A stretch of 64,000 nucleotides of DNA from Hirsutella rhossiliensis (Eukaryota; Ascomycota; Sordariomycetes; Hypocreales; Ophiocordycipitaceae). The notes under the pieces are model-generated. The model was not told where the DNA came from and did not search any database. It worked only from the letters and a program-made list of their open reading frames with translations. Positions 1 to 11,674 of this stretch are shown here, in pieces. The translations under genes and the position numbers were made by a program. Each line of letters begins with the position of its first letter. The stretch's first letter is position 1. The stretch spans positions 930,001 through 994,000 of the forward strand of contig NW_025408680.1 in NCBI RefSeq assembly GCF_020360975.1. The letters run 5' to 3'.

Positions 1-545
1 TAAACGGCACGCTAATAAGACTAGGGCCTAGTAGATAGGTTCATGTGGGAGATAAGGTATAGCTAGACCTCCGTAACTATAGGTCGGCACGACTAAAGAA
101 GAAGCTTAACTAGCTATACGCGAAGTTTATAGTATAGAGGGTTATTAGCCTATAGGTTATAGAGCTCGATAGTCTCTTAACGGGGGTCTATAATAAGATT
201 AATATAGACCTCTTTTATAAAGCCTCCTTTAACCCGCTGCCCGGATAAGAAGTAGCGGACGCTTAACCGCCTATAATCGAGGTAAAGGGAGAGGATAAGT
301 TTAAGGTCGAAGAGATATAGGCGCGCGCTAAAAAAAGGTCGGTAAAGGGAAACGCTAAGAGGTCCTCGTTAAGTAGCGCGGGTATCTTAACCCTATATAG
401 GAACCTATATATAAGTTTACGGGAACTATAGCCCTCGATAAGTTTAAAGCCTTATTTAGAATAGTAGACGAGAACGACGGACTAATAGACTACCGATAGT
501 AGCCTAGGCTAAGACTACGAAGTAGGTAAAGTAGAGTAAGTAGTT
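1..545 (+). pseudogene. A1 pol 3' end: integrase C-terminus and chromodomain
   Basis: Reading Trp/Gln into the in-frame TAG/TAA codons gives the end of a Gypsy integrase followed at about 293-415 by a chromodomain: acidic EFEVEEI-like strand, LVKWRGY-like core and the PTWEP end, each matching A3 at about 48635-48755. Chromodomains at the integrase end define chromoviruses and bind histone marks, which directs integration to heterochromatin. The frame is closed by TAG codons at Trp positions of the chromodomain, as expected from RIP. No function can remain. The stop is uncertain because all candidate stops are RIP-type. Confidence 0.75.
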
Positions 546-625
546 ACGATAACGCGAGCGTAATTATATAAATAGAGATAAAAATAGTATTTATTTTAGG
601 GCGGAGCCCATAGACTACCTAGACC

Positions 626-1635
626 TACTCCTTATCCTTATCGTTATCCTTATCCTTATCCTCGTCGTCCTCCTCTACCTTATTAGCGGCGGCGGCGCTC
701 TCTAGGGCGCTTAGGCGGCCCTCTAAGCCCGCGAGCTAGTTAGCGGCAGCGGCGGCTCCGGGGGCTCTAAGGGCGGGGGGGGCCCGGCTAGTAGTAGCGG
801 CGGGGGCGGCGGCGGGCACGGCTAAGGAGACCGCCGATAGGGCGACGGAGGCAGTATCCCTAGTACTAGGAGAGTTAGTAGCGGAAGTAAAAGAGCTAGA
901 TAAAAGGAACTTACTTAGGGACGAGGCCCTAGCACTTAAGGGCGCGGAGATTATAGTAGGCGGCGGCGGCGGCGGTAAGGCGCTTCTTAGTAGCCCCCCG
1001 TGCTTACCTATACGCGCCGGCCTTCTAAGCCGACGCCGTAGCGAGCAGGACGGGAGGCGCCGCCTTATAGGCGCGGCCGGCACGCGCGTACTAGTAATAA
1101 CTACTACTACGGCGGCGCCCGACTTAGTCGGCGTAGGGGAGCTCCTACGACGCGTACCGTATATAGGGGGCCGCGCGGGCGCTCTGCTTATGCTTAGCGT
1201 TTATACTTTAAGAAGTTAGCGGAAAATAGCTACTACGCTCGCTAGGTAGCGGACTTACGGGGGTAGTAGTAGCGGAGGCGGGGGTAGAGGGGCCGGGCGT
1301 TACGGCCGGCGGCGGGGATAGCGTCGTTACCTAGAAGGGCGACGTAAGGGCGGCTAGCGTAGCAGAGGCAGAGGCGGCGGCGGTAGGCGCGGTCGCGGGG
1401 GCGCGGGCAGGAGCAGCGGTAGCGGCGGAGCCGTCGTCGGCCGTGCCTAGCACGGCGTCGATAAACGACTCCGCACGCTCCGAGAAGGAGGAAGCGGGGG
1501 AGGGGGAGGCAGATATATCTACTATAGAAGTTAGTATTATAGATTACGGCCTCCCGCTCTATAGGGCGGAGAACTTACTAGTTAAAGTTATTATTATTAA
1601 GGCTATTATTACTACTACGGCTATTACTATAAGTA
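626..1635 (-). pseudogene. A1 antisense cargo ORF remnant
   Basis: This is the RIP-decayed counterpart of the antisense ORF at 47388-48407 in A3. It lies between pol and the LTR on the strand opposite pol. The ATG of A3 has become ATA here and several TAG/TAA codons interrupt the frame. The Ala-rich stretch (GGC/GCC runs near 950-980) and the acidic, Asp/Asn-rich end near 630-670 are still visible. What the protein did is unknown; see the A3 copy. Confidence 0.5.
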
Positions 1636-1721
1636 TACGTTAATAAAGCGGCCTATATAGCTAAAAACGAACTAACGCCCTAGGTAGAGCGGAACTTACT
1701 TATTACTACTACTACTATAGT

Positions 1722-1761
1722 TAAAGAAGGAGGAGAAGGAAAGGAAGGAGGAAGGGGGGGA
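1722..1761 (+). promoter_or_regulatory. Polypurine tract of A1
   Basis: An almost pure A/G run ending in GGGGGGGA lies immediately before the LTR start TGCCGCC. In LTR retrotransposons this tract survives RNase H and primes plus-strand DNA. The same tract occurs in A3 (47263-47301, opposite strand) and, RIP-altered, in A2 (about 40871-40911). Confidence 0.7.
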
Positions 1762-2264
1762 TGCCGCCTTATATACCCCTAGGTAGAGGAGGCTGCCTAA
1801 GGCCGAGGGGATAGGCAACCTAAGGCTTACGTAGGTCCGGGCCGGCCGCCGGCTACCTAGGGGCGTATATAATAGGTTGCGCCCCTATTTAAACGGCTAG
1901 CCGGCCGATAAGTATAGAGCCCGGTTCCGGCTACCTAGGCTAATAAGCGCGGGGATAATAGGGCTAGTAGGGCTAGCACGATTAACGGAAAAGGGTAAGG
2001 TAGAGCTAGCGGCACGGGCCCTATAGTACGGAAGCTATTAATAGGGCAACGCTACGCCGCGCTCGAGGGAGGGCATTATATAAGAGTCTTTAACTATTAT
2101 AGGTTATAGGCTTAGGCTATAGCCTAAGCCGTATAGTTACGTATAGAGGGCCGGATCCTATATATATATATACGGGCTAGCCGCGTATAAGAGAGCTCTA
2201 TATAGCTTATTAATATTATCCTATAGATAGTACCTATGCGTATGCCTCTACCTACTCCGTAATA
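1762..2264 (+). repeat. LTR of A1 (503 bp)
   Basis: The segment starts TGCCGCC after the purine tract and ends in a RIP-altered CA. It is the same length (503 bp) as the A3 LTR at 46760-47262 in reverse complement, which fixes both borders. The inner part contains TA runs near 2160-2172. Confidence 0.8.
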
Positions 2265-3338
2265 TATAGTAAGAGATAAAGTATAGCTCGACCTTTATAA
2301 CTATAAGTTAGCGCGGCTAAAGAAAAAACTAAACTAGCTATATATAAAGTTTATAGTATAGAGGGTTATTAGCTTATAGGTAGTTAAGCTTAATAGTTTT
2401 TAATAAGGGTTTATAATAGGATTAATATTAACCTCTTTTACTAAGCCTTATTTAACCCGCTACTTAAATAAGAAGTAATAAACGCTTAACCGATTATAAT
2501 TAAAGTAAAAGGGAACGATAAATTTAAGGTTAAGAAGTTATAAGCTATATACTAAAAAAAGGTAAGCTATAGGAAATACTAAGAGGTTCTTATTAAGTAG
2601 CGCGGATACTTTAACCTTATATAAGAATCTATATATACGTTTATAAGAGCTATAGCCCTTAATAAGTTTAAGGTTTTATATAGTCTAGTAAATAGGAATA
2701 ATAAACTAATAGACTACTAATAGTACCTTAGGCTAAGATAATAATATAAGTAAAGTAAAGTAAATAGTTATAGTAATATAAATATAATAGTATAAGTAGA
2801 GTTAAAAATAGTATTTATTTTAAAGTAAAGCCCTTAAACTACCTTAGCTTATTCCTTATTATTATTACCCTTATCCTTACTATTATTATTATTACTATCC
2901 TTATTAGCCTCCTCCTCCTCCTTAATAATAGCGGCGGCGCTTTTTAGGGCGCTAAGTCGGCCTTCTAAGCTTATAAGCTAGTCGGTAGCGGTAGTAGCTC
3001 TAACGGTAGAGGGGCGGCGGCTAGCTCTAGTAGTAGTAAGGGTAGTAGCGGCGGCGGCGGCGGGTATAGCTAAGGGGACCGCCGATAAAGTAATAAAGGT
3101 AGTATCCTTAATACTAAGGGAGTTAGTAGTAAAAGTAAAAGAGTAAAAAGGGAAGAACTTACTTAAGGATAAGCCCTTAGCGCTCTAAGGCGTAGAGGTT
3201 ATAGTAGGCAGCTATAGTAGTAGTAAGGCGCTTCTTAGTAGCCCTTTATACCTACTTATACGCGCTAGCCTTTTAAGCTAACGCTATAGCGAGTAAAATA
3301 AAAGGCGCCGCTTTATAGGCGCGGCCGGTATATATATA
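2265..3338 (+). mobile_element. A2, left segment (heavily RIP-mutated Gypsy chromovirus)
   Basis: It aligns with A1 from about base 55 onward: integrase C-terminus, chromodomain (about 2500-2620) and the start of the antisense ORF remnant. CpG has also been lost here, so it is older than A1. It stops at a 5-bp ATATA duplication (3334-3338), where S1 begins, and resumes at 30749-30753 with the same ATATA. Confidence 0.8.
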
Positions 3339-3930
3339 TATTAAAAGGTATAAGTAATAAGTATAAGATCTAGTAACTAATAACGTACGCGGAGGGAGCG
3401 GTTAATAAAATATAAGGTAGGATTTCGTCTAGAATTTATAATAAGTATATAAGGGGCTAAATAATATATTAAAAGAATAGCGTTATAAAAGATACTTATA
3501 TACTTACTTATTTTATTTACTACTCCTAGGGAAATCCTTTATCTTTTATAGACTATTACTTACTTACTAGTAGATTAATTAGTTAGCTTTTTAGTATATT
3601 CTATAGTACTTAAAAAGCTCTATCTATAGTATATCTTCTAGACTTAGTAGGTAGTTTAATTATAGTATAATAGTATTATAAGACTATAGGTTTTAGTATA
3701 AGTAATAGATTTAACTAGAGTATTTTATACCCTACCTATTCTTATATTATAGATATCTTTAAAACTACTAGGTTAAAATAAGTAATAGTATATCCTTTTT
3801 ACTTATAATTAACTTATATATAAAATATAAATTTTTATTTATTAAGATAGGCTTATCTTAACTTAGTTTTCTTAAAGGAAGCTATAAATATTTAGTAAAG
3901 GTCTTTAATTTTTAAGGGTTATTCCCTTTA
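3339..3930. mobile_element. S1, left part of a 697-bp LTR-like unit
   Basis: It matches S2 (18893-19588) and S3 (44396-45092). Its termini fit TG...CA altered by RIP, with an inverted TAAGAA/TTCTTA end, and it is flanked by ATATA duplications (3334-3338 and 30749-30753). The last 105 bp lie at 30644-30748, because LINE1a landed in it. The two parts sum to 697 bp, equal to the intact copies. No coding region is seen. A solo LTR is the simplest reading; a short non-autonomous element is possible. Confidence 0.7.
3917..3930. repeat. 14-bp target-site duplication of LINE1a (left copy)
   Basis: GGTTATTCCCTTTA occurs here and at 30630-30643, exactly flanking LINE1a. Intact S2 and S3 have one copy of this sequence at the matching place. 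A duplication of this length is typical of target-primed reverse transcription. Confidence 0.8.
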
Positions 3931-4654
3931 TTATTATTATTATTAAGATTATACTAAGGACCTAGCTAAAGGTATCTAGAACTTCGATATTAAATAAGAG
4001 GGAAAAACTAAAGTACTTAAGGGAAAACCCTCCCCTCTTTTAATATAGGTCCGCCTTAAATAAGGTTATAGTAATAGTATATAGGAAATTTACGCTAGCT
4101 ACTATAGGCTTCTCCCGCGTATTTATATTTTAGCGTAGGCCCTCTTAGGCTATAGCCGCTACTATCCTAAGCGGCCGCGGCCCGGGCTCGCTAGCCTAGG
4201 CCTAAGGTTATAGGTAATAGTATCTCTCTAAGGGCTTAACTTATAGGCGCCTTTATTCTCTATAACTCTCGCGTCGCTACCGCGTAGCCGCGGCCGCGTT
4301 AGCTTATCGGTCTATTAGTTAATAAAGCAAGTAATATCTAGTTACTAGGCTAGGCACTAGTATAGGTCGCTCCTAGGTAGGGCCAGCTAATCGAAATTCG
4401 GTCGGCCGGCTCTACTAATTAAAAATCGGTTCCTATTTAGCTACGCGACTTCTTAATTAAGGGCGCGGCGGCCTATATTTACCGTCTATCGTATAGTTAT
4501 TAATTGCGCGCGCCTAGCTCGCGTATATATCTACCTACCCTCCCCCCTTAGTTTCGTTCTTACTACTTCTTACCTCTTTATTTATTATCTCCTTTATAGG
4601 CCTTAGTTTCTTACTTATATTATTTCTATATCCCTAGGTTTTATTAATACTATA

Positions 4655-5067
4655 TATTACGACCACGGCTACTAGGCCGCTAACGGTCGACCGCGTTAAG
4701 TATATAATATAGTCTAATAGATAAATAGTTAGTATAACTATCTAATAGATATAAGATCGAGGGGATTATAGAGATCTAAGTAATCTAGGATTAATAGGAT
4801 TACTACGCTCTATATAATCTAATATTAGGGATTATAGCTAGGCCTATAATCTAAGGATAGTCTCTATAAGTATATATAGCTACCTACTTTTACTCTTATA
4901 AATAAATAGCTTTCTAGCTTTTAATATAGTTCTTTATTATAATTCTATCGTTAATTCTAATTACCTAGTTATAGTCTATAGTCTATAACCTCTAACTTAT
5001 TACTAACGTAATATACTTATTATTACTTAAACTATACCCTATTATATCTACTAATATAAACCCCTTA
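4655..5067 (+). repeat. G1 left LTR (3'-truncated)
   Basis: It starts as a RIP-altered TGTTACGACC and matches G1's right LTR (15428-15877) until AAACCCCTTA at 5067. There it jumps straight into gag, so the last roughly 40 bp of the LTR are missing. The B-family motif AGCTTTCAACA (self-primer) is recognisable as agcttttaata near 4917. Confidence 0.75.
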
Positions 5068-5842
5068 CTTAAAGAAGTAGTTAAACTAAAATAGCTAGGA
5101 CTATTTAATAGTACTTATAGTATACTTTAAGACATTCTTACCTAACTTAAGGCCTACTATTAGTTTTACCTTACTAAACTCTTAGACTTAGTTAAAAAGG
5201 TACTCTATATAGGAAATTATTTATCTAGAACGGTACTCGCTTAGTTTAGACCTATTATAAGGGATTTTCTTAATAACTAACTAGCGCGATAAGATAATAA
5301 AATAGATAAAGTCTTTACTAGTTTCTAAGGATTTAAAGAAGCTATTATAAAGGTATTTAAAATAACTAATAAGGAATAAGAAGCTAAATAGAAACTTTAA
5401 GAACTCTAATAAAGGATCTTAGTATTAGATTATACTATAAAGTTCCGTTAAGTTACCTTAAAGCTTAATTAAGACAACGAACCTCTTATATTATAATTCT
5501 ATAATAAGCTTAAAGAAAAAGTTAAGGATAAGCTCTATAAGGAAAATTAACCTAATAACCTCTTAGACTATATTACTATAGTAGTATAAATCGATAATAG
5601 ATAGTATATATAATACTAAGAAAAAAAATAAAGAAGAGGAAACTAAAACCCTTCTTATAAAAATTACTTTAGCTAACGTACTAACTATAAGAAAAAGCGC
5701 GAAATATAAATAGCTTAAGTATATATAATAAATCCTAGACTAATAGATTTAAGTATAATATAAAAAGGTAAAAGAAAGTATTTTAACTATAGGAAATATA
5801 GATATTACTTTAAAGAATATAGATAACCTTATAAGGAGAAGA
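5068..5842 (+). pseudogene. G1 gag, 5' part
   Basis: It aligns with B gag from about 60310 down to the zinc-knuckle region at about 59550. Its reading frame is broken only by RIP-type TAA/TAG, whereas B has lost single bases: G1 has one base more than B at the sites matching about 60118 and 59850. The frame is cut by C1 just after the CCHC knuckle, in GGAGAAGA. Gag would form the particle and bind RNA. Confidence 0.7.
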
Positions 5843-6328
5843 TATCGTAAAGCGTAGCCTAATTTCGTAGTTCTTAGAGATATCCCTTAGTATAAGGGAC
5901 TAAGGAAGCTAAAAACACCTAGTATAGAAGAAGGAAGAAGGAGCTAAAAAGAGGTATAGAAAGGAGGGTAGGGGTATAAGGGGAAGTAGAAGTAGCGATA
6001 GCTTCCTATAAAGGTAGCGAAAGATAAGACGGATATACCGGCAACGGCTAGAAAAGAGGGGAAAAACCGGTAAAAAGCTTAGTAGTTAAAAGGATATTAA
6101 TAGCTTCTTTAAGTAAGATCTTCTTTATTAATTAAGATGCTAGATAGGTATAAAGAGGGGCGTTAGATAAAGGAAAGAAGGATAATTAAGGAAATATAAT
6201 ATATACTCCCCTACCTTTATTACTACTCCTATAAGGATTAAATCTCTCTGCCCTACCTATCCGACCCCTTACTTCTAATTTTACCTTCGTGCATTTTATA
6301 TATATTTCTCGTATCTCTCTTCGCGAGA
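5843..6328 (+). repeat. C1 5' LTR (486 bp)
   Basis: It begins as a RIP-altered TGTCGCGAAG and ends CTTCGCGAGA, so the LTR carries short inverted termini around TCGCGAAG/CTTCGCGA. It matches 11675-12160 and, inverted, 32906-33391, 38766-39251 and 42683-43125. Confidence 0.88.
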
Positions 6329-6345
6329 GTTATAAGCCTAGGAGG
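6329..6345 (+). promoter_or_regulatory. C1 primer-binding site, half-tRNA(iMet) type
   Basis: Directly after the LTR is GTTATAAGCC; the C2 copy has GTTATAAGCCCGGG on the minus strand at 38752-38765. Initiator tRNA-Met carries GGGCUCAUAAC around its anticodon, whose complement is GTTATGAGCCC. The element matches it with a single G-to-A change of RIP type. Drosophila copia and some yeast and fungal copia-like elements are known to be primed by an internal fragment of this tRNA. Confidence 0.6.
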
Positions 6346-6469
6346 AATAGTATTCCTATACCTTCTAGCTACTATAAAAGGCACCTTTCTTAAATCCCTC
6401 GTAGCTTCCTTTTACCCCTCTTACTAAAAAAGCCGATTTTTAACCGACTTTTCTACCTTTCCCCGTAAT

Positions 6470-9400
6470 AATAACGAAAATCGACTCCTCTACCGTCCCT
6501 ACGGTCTATAGGACGATTCTTATAGAGCCCTAAGATTAGGATAAGTAGGTAAAGGAGCTATAGGCTCGTATAGATAGAACTATCTATAATTTAGTCTTCT
6601 TTAATAAGTAGGACCTACTCGAGCCCCCTCTTCGTCCTAGGGCAACGGACTTTATAGAGGGAGCTACCCTCTTCTCTAAGCTAACCTCTATATAGTAGAA
6701 AGCCTTTTCTGCTACCTTAGGTAACTATAAGAGTTACTATAAGGAATACCTTTACGAGACGAAGCTACTAACTATTATACGTATAGCGATAATAGAATCC
6801 GTTAGTGCTATAAAGCTAATCTCTCTTTAAGAGGAAGAGACTCTTAGGCAGTAGCTTTTAAAGCTCGAGACCTTAATAGCTCCCTCGAAGGGCTATATAA
6901 CTAACCGTATTAGGAAGACCTATATAGTATGTCTAGGAGCCTTCTCTACTAGAAACCTACTAGCTTCGTCGTAGCTAGCTACGTAGGAAGAAATCCTTAA
7001 GGAAGCTAACTAATACTTCCTTATAAAAGCTCTTTCCGGCTAGTAGCTACGGGATATATCTCTACTAATAAAGCCTATTAGTAACGGTTACTCGACTATC
7101 TTTTAAGAAGCTAGCTAGGAACTAGACGAAGAGGCTACTAGAGTATAATAGTAAGTAGTCTTATTCCTTTATAGCTAGCACTTAACCTAGACGGCACGAC
7201 CTATAGCTGCTGCTACTGCGGCTGTTGCTCCTACGGCTCCTCCTCCCTCGAGAGCCTTAACCCCGTCTTTAACGGCTGCCCTAGTCCCGGCTCCGCCTCT
7301 TACTCCGGGCCCGGCCCCGGTCCCGTTAGTTAGACCGGCCCGACTAGTCCCTTAATAGACCTTTTAGTCCGTTAGTCGAAAAATTAAGGAACTAGTCGAA
7401 ATCGAACCTCTTCGTTAAAATTAGCAATAAGGGGTAAAAAGGGGGGGTTTTTAAGCAGACCTTCTAGAAAGGGACGAGGATTCCTCGAAGAGATAACGTA
7501 CGAGGAGGAATCGACCTACCTACTAAGTATATAAAAGCCCTATCGGCTAGAAGACTACTAGTAGGTCTTCGAGGAAAACCGACCTAAAGGAATTAACCCT
7601 TTAAAGAGGCTACGAGAAATAGTATAATAGTCTCTTAAGGAGGACCCCTCGTTATAGAAAAAGATAGACGAGATTTAGGTTGCTAAGAAATAGTAACTAA
7701 TAACGCTATTACCCTTATTCGAGCCGTAAATTCGAGGAAATATCGTTAGTATAGTAAATCCGGCCTTTATCTTTCCTACGGATTAATAAGGCTAAAACCA
7801 GCCGTTAGAACCCTTTAATTATCCCCTACGAAAATCAGCTATCCTTAACTCTAATACTTCCCTCGATATTTATAATATACTCTTACGATTCTAGTCCTTT
7901 AAAAAAGTATAAAAGGAATATCTTATTACTAGGGAATTAACTATACGGATAAAGGGATATAGAAGGGTAAATTTTACGATAAAATTACCTAACGGATCTA
8001 TACGAATTCTTCGAAGAAAAAGGGTAGCTTTTTGCCCTCGATTTTTAACGAGCCTAATTTCCTTCCGCTTTCTTCGAGAGGAAGGAATCTTCTAAGATAC
8101 GACGTCTAAGCCTACGAGGCTAGTCTAGAAGAATTAGACTATTAGGCTTATCGAGGAGAAATTCGGTTAATTCGTTCTCGAATTCTAACCTATTTATAGG
8201 AAGGAAATACTTAAGAAGTTAGCTTTCCTACTAGGAGGAATAGGTCTACTATAAGACCCTCTTTTAGTAGCCTAAGGAGACAGTATTCTTTAGCACGCAC
8301 GACTTAGTTACCTAAGCCCCCTAGCTTTATATAAGCTAGGCTAATAATAGGGCGTATAAATAAGGGGCCTAAAGACCGTTAAATGCGAATACTACGGCTA
8401 AGGGAAGACTAGGAGACGAATTTCTAGACGGACCTTAATACGGCCGGACTAGCTATATAAGGAAATTTAAGTTAACTAGACCGACGTCTCTAGGGATTAG
8501 GAAAGCTTTATTAGAGTAATGTTTTTTATAGACGCTTTTTTAGGGATAGTTTTCCCTTATTTCTTATAGACCTACCTAAGTAAGTATAACTAGTTTACCC
8601 TCTAAGACTTCGTTAACTAGATAAAATCCTACTTTAGCTACGAGGTAAAGAAGATACGGTCTAACGGAGAGCTATTTACGAAGGATATCTTAAATTAGCT
8701 TCGAAAAGGGCATTTTACCTCTTATTAGCACCGAATACCTAGGCCTAGAACGGAGGGCAGAAAGATTAGGGGGTGCTATAATAAAAAGGGCCCGTACGAT
8801 AAGACTTACTATAAAGCTTCTATACGACCTTTAGAGGGAAGTCGTTAAGACCGCCTATTACCTTTAGAACCGGACCCTAAGGGACCCTAGGGGACTAAGG
8901 GACCCTAGGGGACTAAGGGACTATAAGGACCTAGAGACCCTTTTAAAGACCTAAGAAATAGACTAGAAATCCCCCTTCGAGCTCTTTACGAAGAAAAGGG
9001 CCTCGCTAGCCTACCTTCGTACCTACGGCTATAAAGTATATACTATAACTACCGATATATAGCTAAAAAGGAAGAAGAAAAGAAAGCTTAATCCTAGAGC
9101 CTTTATTAGTTACCTCGTTAGGTATAATTCTATAAATATCTTCTAGATCTAGATTCCTCTTCTATAGAAGGTTATTTAACTAGGGATATAATTTTCGACG
9201 AATCTAGCTTCTTCGATAGAAAGAGGGATTAATAGCCCCTCTTACTCTTATAACGTTAGCTAATTTAGAAGATTTAAATCCCCCCTTCCTAATAGTCTTA
9301 AGAAGAGGCCCTAGATAAGGAAATAAAAGAAGAAACTAACGTTAAAGTAGTTAAGGATAACGCGGACTTTAAAGAAGAGGAAGCTACTAGATTAGATAAT

Positions 9401-11420
9401 CTAGACGAAGAAGGAGACTATAGGAAAGCGGTAGAGCTAGAATACGCCTACCTCCCTACGCCTCCTCCTATATAAGAAGAAGATCTAGAAGCAGCTTTCT
9501 CCGTTAGTCTTCCCGTCTCGACCCCTAAGGGGGTAGGAAAGGCACCTCTCTTAAAGGATTACCTAGCTGCCTTTTTATCCCTGCTTCGAGAAGCAAAGGA
9601 AGGTATAGGGCCTAATATAAAAAAAGACTAATCTCTCCCTTATTTCGATCGATTTTCCGACTTCTACCTAACGCTAATAGAAGACGGTTCCTACGGAGCG
9701 TTTATAGTAGGCCGGCTTTTTAAGCCTCTATTAGTAAGGAAGGTATATAAAAGAGACCTCCCGGACCTACTAGCAAACTAAAAGCAGCTAGAAAAACACC
9801 CCTTTAAAGACTAGTTTTTCTAGGCCTAGAAAGACTACCTAGCCTTATATAAGGAGATAGGGTCTTTTAAAGAGGTCCTTAAGGAAAAGGTAAGAGGAAA
9901 ATAGGTCCTTAGCTATAAGTAGGTCTTTATCTATAAGACTAATAAATACGGCTTCCTTTAGAAGTATAAAGCCCGGCTAGTTATCTATAGGAATTAATAG
10001 GAAAAAGGGGATCTACCTACTAAGGCAACCACCCTAGTAGGGATATCTTTTCGGACCCTTATAGCTATAGTAGTAGAATTCGACCTCGAACTCGATTAGA
10101 TAGATATAGTTAACGCTTTTATTAACTACTTACTTAAGGAAGAAGAAGTTATCTATATATAACTTCCTCCTAGTTTCTAATAACTAGGAAAGGTTCTATA
10201 GCTTAGGAAAGCTCTATACGGACTACGAAGATTACCCCTTCTTTATTAATAGCATTTAATAGGTTCCTTTAAAGCTCTAGGCTTTAAGAAAGTCCCTTAG
10301 GAACCATGTATAATATAGAAGGGTAAAATCACGGTCTTCTTTTACGTCGACGATATTATCTAGGCCTACCCGAAAGAGGAAGAGGCTACTATTAGGGAGG
10401 CTATATAAGGCCTATAATAAAGGTATAAGATAACTAGGCTAGGGGAGCTAAAGTAGTTCCTAGGGATACGAATCCTTTAGAATAGGTCCTAACGGACTAT
10501 CTAGCTTACCTAAGACGCCTATATCGATAAGGTCGCTTATAAATTCCTCCTTAATTCCCTCGATAAGAAGCTTCCTTCTACGCCTATATTAGACGAAGAG
10601 CTTTTACCTAATCCGTCCTTTTAAGCTAGGGAGCAAGAGAAATACTAATATTAATAGAAGGTAGGCTCCCTGCTTTTTTTAGCTATTTCTACTAGACCGG
10701 ATATCTCTTTTACGGTCTCCTAGCTAGCTAGGTATAACTAGAATCCTAGCCCTAGGCATTAAGAAGTAGTAGATAGAGCTATCCTTTATCTTTATTTAAC
10801 GAGATTATATAGTCTACGCCTAGGAGGGTAGGGAAGGAAGTAAGCTACCGAAATCTTCCTTTATTTAAGCGATTTATCCTTTATAGATAATTCCTTAGAT
10901 AGAAAGAGCTTATAAGGGTATATTATATCCCTTTTTAGAGGAACTATTACTTAGAGAGCTTCGAAATAAGCTACCGTTATAACTTTAAGTACGGAGGCAA
11001 AGCTACTAGCTCTTTTAAAAGCGTTAAAAGAAGCGATTTTCCTTAGCCGGCTACTAATATCGTTACGACTATAAATTCCGTCCCCGTTAGCTATAAAATA
11101 TAATAATACGTAGACTATATAGATTCTTAGAGAGGAAAATAGTAAGCTATCGACCTAGCTATAGTATATCGATATTTACTAGTATTAGTTACGCTAAGAG
11201 GTCTAAAGGGGACTTATTTCCGTCCGTTAGGTTCTAACGGTATTAATAAAAGCCGACGGTCTTATAAAGCCCTTACCGAAGTAGAAGCTAGCTGTCTTTT
11301 TATAGTAAATAGGGCTAGAAGACGTTTAAGAGAAGCTATCCTTAGAGGCCCGCCTTAAGAGTCTATAAGAGGAGCTAATAGCCCGTATAAGAAGGTAACG
11401 TCTATAGCCGAAGAAAAGGA
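6470..11420 (+). pseudogene. C1 gag-pol (copia polyprotein)
   Basis: The order is: a gag-like N-terminal part; a Pro/Ala-rich linker (about 7200-7370); integrase with a QNGG-like segment (about 8400-8760); reverse transcriptase with LPPSF and KALYGLR-like motifs (about 10160-10230) and an intact YVDD at 10343-10354; then RNase H with the TRPDIS-FTVSQLA-like block (about 10690-10740). In-frame TAG/TAA at Trp/Gln positions are frequent, so it is dead. Family length (about 1,600 residues) is normal for copia. The true start is not certain because ATG is nearly absent after RIP. Confidence 0.8.
8873..8930 (+). repeat. 18-bp minisatellite in copia C1
   Basis: Slightly more than two copies of an 18-bp unit (GGGACCCTAGGGGACTAA) lie between integrase and reverse transcriptase. 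The unit is in frame (six codons). The same array in C2 (36150-36214) has about three units, so copy number varies between copies of the family. Confidence 0.7.
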
Positions 11421-11663
11421 AGAGGTTTTTCCCTTTAGAGGGCCCCCTATTTAATTAGGTTTTTCCCTTCTAAGAAGGCCCCCTTTCTTATAGGACTTTC
11501 CCCTCTTTAGGCCCCTTTTCCTTAAATAGGTCTAAAAGAGCCTAGGGACCTAAAGGGCCCTTGCTTTCCTCGAGTAAAGGGAGAAGTATAGAGCTAAGAA
11601 CCTCCTCTATACGCTTACTAGCCCAAAGCCGTATTAGCTATGCCCTTAAGGGGCAGGCTATAG

Positions 11664-11674
11664 CTAAGGGGGTG
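11664..11674 (+). promoter_or_regulatory. C1 polypurine tract
   Basis: TAAGGGGGTG directly precedes the 3' LTR start (TGTTGCGAAG). The C2 equivalent is the complement of TACCCCCTTA at 33392-33402. This is the plus-strand primer. Confidence 0.65.

Larger units (their letters stand above)
1..2264 (+). mobile_element. A1: 3' part of a Ty3/Gypsy chromovirus (family A), RIP-mutated
   Basis: The whole segment is the reverse complement of 46760 to about 49050 (element A3), with A3 far less mutated. It runs from the integrase C-terminus through a chromodomain, an antisense ORF remnant, a purine tract and a 503-bp LTR that ends in a RIP-altered CTCCGTAACA-type terminus. The rest of the element lies before the window. 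Directly after 2264 the sequence restarts in the integrase C-terminus of a second copy (A2), so A1 appears to have inserted into A2. CpA and TpG are nearly gone, but CpG-rich GCC/GGC runs survive, so it is less decayed than A2. Confidence 0.85.

Noticed and set aside
736..1083. 115-residue minus-strand ORF rich in Arg, Pro and Ser
   Set aside because: It overlaps the antisense cargo frame of A1 in another phase; its openness comes from the high CpG content and lack of TGA after RIP.
8873..8930. Telomere-like repeats (CTAAGGG)
   Set aside because: The unit is an 18-bp in-frame coding minisatellite of a copia element, not tandem TTAGGG.
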